DNA of 64,000 nucleotides, taken from positions 310,001 to 374,000 of the forward strand of contig CAWFGJ010000013.1 in the NCBI GenBank assembly GCA_963815355.1, written 5' to 3'. The position numbers were made by a program, and so were the translations under genes. Origin of the DNA: JAPUEK01 sp963815355 (lineage in GTDB: Bacteria; Pseudomonadota; Alphaproteobacteria; Rhodobacterales; Rhodobacteraceae). This document shows, piece after piece, positions 60,712-64,000 of this stretch (position 1 is its first letter; each line of letters starts with the position of its first letter). Below the pieces are notes generated by a model. That model had not been told where the DNA came from. It ran no database searches and worked only from the letters and a program-made list of their open reading frames with translations.

Positions 60712-62712
60712 ATGCAGACGCAGAACAAACCCGCCCCAGAGGCCCCCCAAGCCGCCCCCAAAGACGCGCCCTGGCTCTTTCGCACCTACGCGGGCCATTC
60801 GACCGCCACCGCGTCGAACGCGCTTTACCGCAGCAATCTGGCCAAGGGGCAAACCGGGCTGTCGGTCGCCTTCGATCTGCCCACGCAAACCGGCTATGAC
60901 AGCGACCACACGCTTGCCCGTGGTGAGGTCGGCAAGGTCGGCGTGCCGATCAGCCATCTGGGCGACATGCGCGCGCTGTTCCGCGATATCCCGCTGGAAC
61001 AGATGAACACGTCCATGACCATCAACGCCACCGCCCCTTGGCTTTTGGCGCTGTATATCGCCGTGGCCGAGGAACAAGGCGCTGACATCGCCGCCCTGCA
61101 AGGCACCGTGCAAAACGACATCATCAAGGAATACCTGTCGCGCGGCACCTATATCGCCCCGCCGAAACCGTCGCTGCGGATGATCACCGATGTCGCGGCC
61201 TATACGCAGAAACACCTGCCCAAATGGAATCCGATGAACGTCTGCTCCTATCACCTGCAAGAAGCAGGGGCGACGCCGGAACAGGAACTGGCCTTTGCAC
61301 TGGCAACCGCCTGCGCGGTGCTGGATGATCTGAAAGGGAAAGTATCTGCCGCAGATTTCCCCAATATGGTCGGCAGAATATCGTTTTTTGTAAACGCCGG
61401 CATCCGCTTTGTGACCGAGATGTGCAAGATGCGCGCCTTTGTCGATCTGTGGGATGAACTGTGCCGCGACCGCTACGGCATCGCCGACGCCCGCTATCGC
61501 CGCTTCCGCTACGGGGTGCAGGTGAACTCGCTGGGCCTCACCGAACAGCAGCCCGAAAACAACGTCTACCGCATCCTGCTGGAAATGCTGGCCGTCACCC
61601 TTTCAAAATCCGCCCGCGCCCGCGCCGTGCAACTTCCGGCGTGGAATGAGGCGCTTGGCCTGCCGCGCCCTTGGGATCAGCAATGGTCGCTGCGGATGCA
61701 ACAGATCCTCGCCTATGAAACCGACCTGCTGGAATATGATGACCTGTTCGACGGCAACCCCGCTGTGGATCGCAAGGTAGAGACGCTGAAAGCCGGGGCA
61801 CGGGCCGAGTTGGCGCAGATCGACGCGATGGGCGGGGCCGTTGCCGCGATCGACTACATGAAAAGCCGTCTGGTCAACTCAAACGCCGAACGGATCGCAC
61901 GCATCGAATCTCGCGAAACCACCGTGGTCGGCGTCAACCGCTGGACCGAGGCCGCGCCCTCGCCCCTGACTGCCGGGGATGGGTCGATCATGCAGGCCGA
62001 CCCCAAGGCCGAACAGGACCAGATCGACCTGCTGCAAAGCTGGCGCGCCACCCGCGATGAGCCGCGCGTCCAGGCCGCGCTGACCCAACTGCGCGCCGAT
62101 GCGGCCGCAGGCGTCAACATCATGCCCGCCTCCCTCGCCTGCGCCCGCGCCGGGGCCACCACCGGCGAATGGGGCACGATGGTCCGCACCGCCTTTGGCG
62201 AATACCGCGCGCCCACCGGGGTTTCGCGCGCGCCCTCGAACCGCACCGAAGGACTGGGACCGATCCGTGAGGCGGTGCAGGCACTGTCCGCCAAACTTGG
62301 CCGTCCCTTGCGCTTTCTGGTGGGCAAGCCGGGGCTGGATGGCCATTCCAACGGGGCCGAACAGATCGCCGCCCGCGCGCGCGATTGCGGGATGGAGATT
62401 CACTACGACGGCATCCGCCAAACCCCTGCCGAGATCGTCACCGCCGCCGCCGAACAGCACGCCCATGTCATCGGCCTGTCGATCCTGTCGGGCTCACATG
62501 TGCCACTGATCGCCGAGGTGCTGGACCGGATGCGCGCCACGGGCCTCGGTGATCTGCCGCTGGTGGTCGGCGGCATCATCCCCGAAGAGGACGCCGCCGC
62601 CCTGCGCGCCATGGGCGTCGCCGCCGTCTACACGCCCAAGGACTTTGAGATGAACCGCATCATGCTCGACATCGTGGGCCTTGTGGACCGCGCCTCGCTG
62701 GCCGCCGAATAG
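60712..62712 (+). CDS. ecm: ethylmalonyl-CoA mutase
   Basis: B12-dependent mutase converting (2R)-ethylmalonyl-CoA to methylsuccinyl-CoA in the ethylmalonyl-CoA pathway. 666 residues. N-terminal TIM-barrel substrate domain (TYAGHSTATASNALYR, LSVAFDLPTQTGYDSDH) and a C-terminal cobalamin domain with D543-x-H545-x-x-G548 (GKPGLDGHSNGAEQIAAR). ATG 60712 with GCGGAG upstream. It is divergent from the secreted protein and close to ccr, as expected for the pathway. Identity is strong because methylmalonyl-CoA mutase would have a longer, different N-terminus. Confidence 0.95.
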   Translation: MQTQNKPAPEAPQAAPKDAPWLFRTYAGHSTATASNALYRSNLAKGQTGLSVAFDLPTQTGYDSDHTLARGEVGKVGVPISHLGDMRALFRDIPLEQMNTSMTINATAPWLLALYIAVAEEQGADIAALQGTVQNDIIKEYLSRGTYIAPPKPSLRMITDVAAYTQKHLPKWNPMNVCSYHLQEAGATPEQELAFALATACAVLDDLKGKVSAADFPNMVGRISFFVNAGIRFVTEMCKMRAFVDLWDELCRDRYGIADARYRRFRYGVQVNSLGLTEQQPENNVYRILLEMLAVTLSKSARARAVQLPAWNEALGLPRPWDQQWSLRMQQILAYETDLLEYDDLFDGNPAVDRKVETLKAGARAELAQIDAMGGAVAAIDYMKSRLVNSNAERIARIESRETTVVGVNRWTEAAPSPLTAGDGSIMQADPKAEQDQIDLLQSWRATRDEPRVQAALTQLRADAAAGVNIMPASLACARAGATTGEWGTMVRTAFGEYRAPTGVSRAPSNRTEGLGPIREAVQALSAKLGRPLRFLVGKPGLDGHSNGAEQIAARARDCGMEIHYDGIRQTPAEIVTAAAEQHAHVIGLSILSGSHVPLIAEVLDRMRATGLGDLPLVVGGIIPEEDAAALRAMGVAAVYTPKDFEMNRIMLDIVGLVDRASLAAE

Positions 62713-62942
62713 GCCCACGGCCGCGCAACAACTTGCCAGAGCAACCCGCCTCTCATCGGGCTTGGCATTTATTTGCACGCATCCTAAGGTAAGGACGGAA
62801 CCGTTTTGCAGGTTCCCGCGTTGTGCTGACCAAGCCTCCGATTTCTAGCATTTATCTTCCCCCGAAGAAGATCGAATGAAGATTGAATAAAGACGCCGAA
62901 TTCACAGATCTTCCGCCTGTTCACAGAAAAAATTAGGTCATT

Positions 62943-63647
62943 ATGAGCTATCACATCAAAGCAAAACCCGGCGACATTGCCGAAGTCGTCCTGCTTCCCG
63001 GTGACCCGTTGCGCGCCCGTTGGGCGGCAGAAACCTACCTTGAAAACCCGGTCAAGGTGAACGACGTGCGTGGCATGTTCGGCTACACCGGCACTTGGAA
63101 AGGCAACCGTGTCACCTTTCAGGCGACCGGCATGGGCATGCCGTCCCTGTCAATCTATGTCAATGAATTGATTAATGATTTTGACGCGAAGACCCTGATC
63201 CGCGTGGGCACCGCCGGCGCGTTGCAGCCCAATATCAAGCTGCTTGATCTTGTCCTTGCCCAATGCGCAAGCAGCTGCGATTCCCCCTCACAAACGATCT
63301 TCAAAGAGGTGAATTTCGCCCCCTGCGCCGACTTTTCCTTGCTGGTGGCCGCCGATGCCGCCGCGGGGCGCATGGGGCTGACCCACCACGTCGGGGGCGT
63401 GTTTTCGTCCAACACCTTCTACGATGAGCGCCCCGATCTTTTCGAACAAGTTCAAAGGCATGGCGCCCTTTGTGTCGAGATGGAAACGGCCGAACTCTAC
63501 CAACTCGCCTCGCGCTACCAACGCCGCGCGCTGGCGGTTTTGACGGTGTCGGACCTCATGCTGACCAACGAAGGCGTGACCGCCGCGCAGCGTGAAACCG
63601 GCTTTGGCCCGATGATTGAGGTGGCGCTGGAGGCGGCGTTCACCTGA
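62943..63647 (+). CDS. deoD: purine-nucleoside phosphorylase (DeoD type)
   Basis: Phosphorolyses purine nucleosides for salvage. 234 residues, the hexameric DeoD form. VVLLPGDPLRARWAAETYLE (phosphate site Gly/Arg), TGMGMPSLSIYVNEL, IRVGTAGALQPNIKLLDLVL and VEMETAELYQLASRY, with SDLMLTNEGVT at the C-terminal active site. ATG 62943 behind TTAGGTCATT. The 230-base gap before it, after ecm, is AT-rich in its second half. Confidence 0.95.
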   Translation: MSYHIKAKPGDIAEVVLLPGDPLRARWAAETYLENPVKVNDVRGMFGYTGTWKGNRVTFQATGMGMPSLSIYVNELINDFDAKTLIRVGTAGALQPNIKLLDLVLAQCASSCDSPSQTIFKEVNFAPCADFSLLVAADAAAGRMGLTHHVGGVFSSNTFYDERPDLFEQVQRHGALCVEMETAELYQLASRYQRRALAVLTVSDLMLTNEGVTAAQRETGFGPMIEVALEAAFT

Positions 63648-63780
63648 CCCTGCAGCGCCGCTAACACCCCGACCTGTCATACTAAAATTCCCGCAGGCAG
63701 GCTTTCACGGCCCCTGCGACGCCTGCACTTGACCCAACCGATTCGCGGGTGTTTCCTGCCCTGCCCCAAAGGAGAGACCC

Positions 63781-64000
63781 ATGCAGCAACGACAACTCGG
63801 CAACGGCGGCCCGATGGTTTCCGCCATCGGTTTGGGCGCCATGTCCTTCGGCGGCATTTTCGGCGCCACGACCGAGGCGGAAAGCCTCACCTGCCTTGAT
63901 GCCATGTGGGAGGCGGGGATCACCTTCGTTGATACCGCCAACATCTACGGCATGGGCATCAGCGAGACGGTGCTGGGCCTCTGGCTGGCCAGCCGCAAAC
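63781..64000 (+). CDS. aldo/keto reductase (partial, N-terminus only)
   Basis: The right edge cuts the gene after about 73 residues. AAAGGAGAGACCC precedes the ATG. The N-terminal beta-alpha units of an NAD(P)H-dependent aldo/keto reductase are visible: SAIGLGAMSFGGIFG and ITFVDTANIYGMG, where the Asp and Tyr of the catalytic tetrad lie. The substrate cannot be judged from this fragment. Lies 133 bases after deoD. Confidence 0.9.
   Translation, partial: MQQRQLGNGGPMVSAIGLGAMSFGGIFGATTEAESLTCLDAMWEAGITFVDTANIYGMGISETVLGLWLASRK

Overview
The window looks like ordinary core chromosome of a high-GC alphaproteobacterium of the order Rhodobacterales (Roseobacter/Rhodobacter group). The evidence is a SAM/SAH-type riboswitch directly in front of metK (a class known from Rhodobacterales), the ethylmalonyl-CoA pathway pair ccr and ecm, a B12-dependent class II ribonucleotide reductase, a short HisG that needs HisZ, a class II (CP4-like) EPSP synthase, a SelD fused to an NADH-dehydrogenase-like domain, and families such as DUF1489, DUF2125 and the Hint protein. 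I see no phage, insertion sequence, CRISPR array, tRNA or rRNA.

Layout. 1-3.3 kb: F1 ATP synthase genes atpH-A-G-D on the minus strand, with atpD cut by the left edge. 3.6-8.9 kb: a methyltransferase divergent from gloB, then clpA and an M23 peptidase. 8.9-14.4 kb: a MotA/ExbB-like and MotB/OmpA-like pair, ChaC, a DUF2125 protein and an extensin-like protein. 14.4-19.1 kb: an amino-acid and polyamine block (prephenate dehydrogenase, HisC-type aminotransferase, homospermidine synthase, UPF0114 protein), then rpsD. 19.4-29.2 kb: Hint protein, LpxR-like outer-membrane protein, histone-deacetylase-like hydrolase, SelD fusion, frameshifted nrdJ, DUF1489 protein, EamA transporter and a small secreted protein. 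29.3-32.6 kb: hisS-hisZ-hisG. 32.7-39.1 kb: slyX and accessory membrane, regulatory and hydrolase genes. 39.3-47.3 kb (plus strand): miaB, an OmpA protein and a lipoprotein sharing a small Cys-bounded module, then phoH-ybeY-corC-lnt and riboswitch-metK. 47.5-55.1 kb: trmB, aroA-(membrane protein)-cmk, a nitroreductase, rpsA, ihfB, lapA-trpF. 55.1-60.5 kb (minus): a stand-alone RAM domain, a RecD-like helicase, ccr, an acyltransferase and a secreted protein. 60.7-64 kb (plus): ecm, deoD and the start of an aldo/keto reductase.

How genes work together. Start-stop overlaps (ATGA or TGATG) tie together atpH/atpA, hisC/tyrosine-branch dehydrogenase, hisS/hisZ/hisG, aroA/membrane protein/cmk and lapA/trpF. 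Ccr and Ecm catalyse two committed steps of acetyl-CoA assimilation. Both Ecm and NrdJ need adenosylcobalamin. MetK supplies SAM for MiaB, TrmB and the two methyltransferases, and its expression is probably set by the riboswitch.

I did not find a clearly new system. The best leads are the duplicated Cys-bounded module, the one-base frameshift in nrdJ, a dispersed hairpin plus GAGTATTT intergenic element present twice, a promoter followed at once by a terminator-like hairpin before rpsD, and a repeated CTAA shared-stop arrangement at convergent genes.
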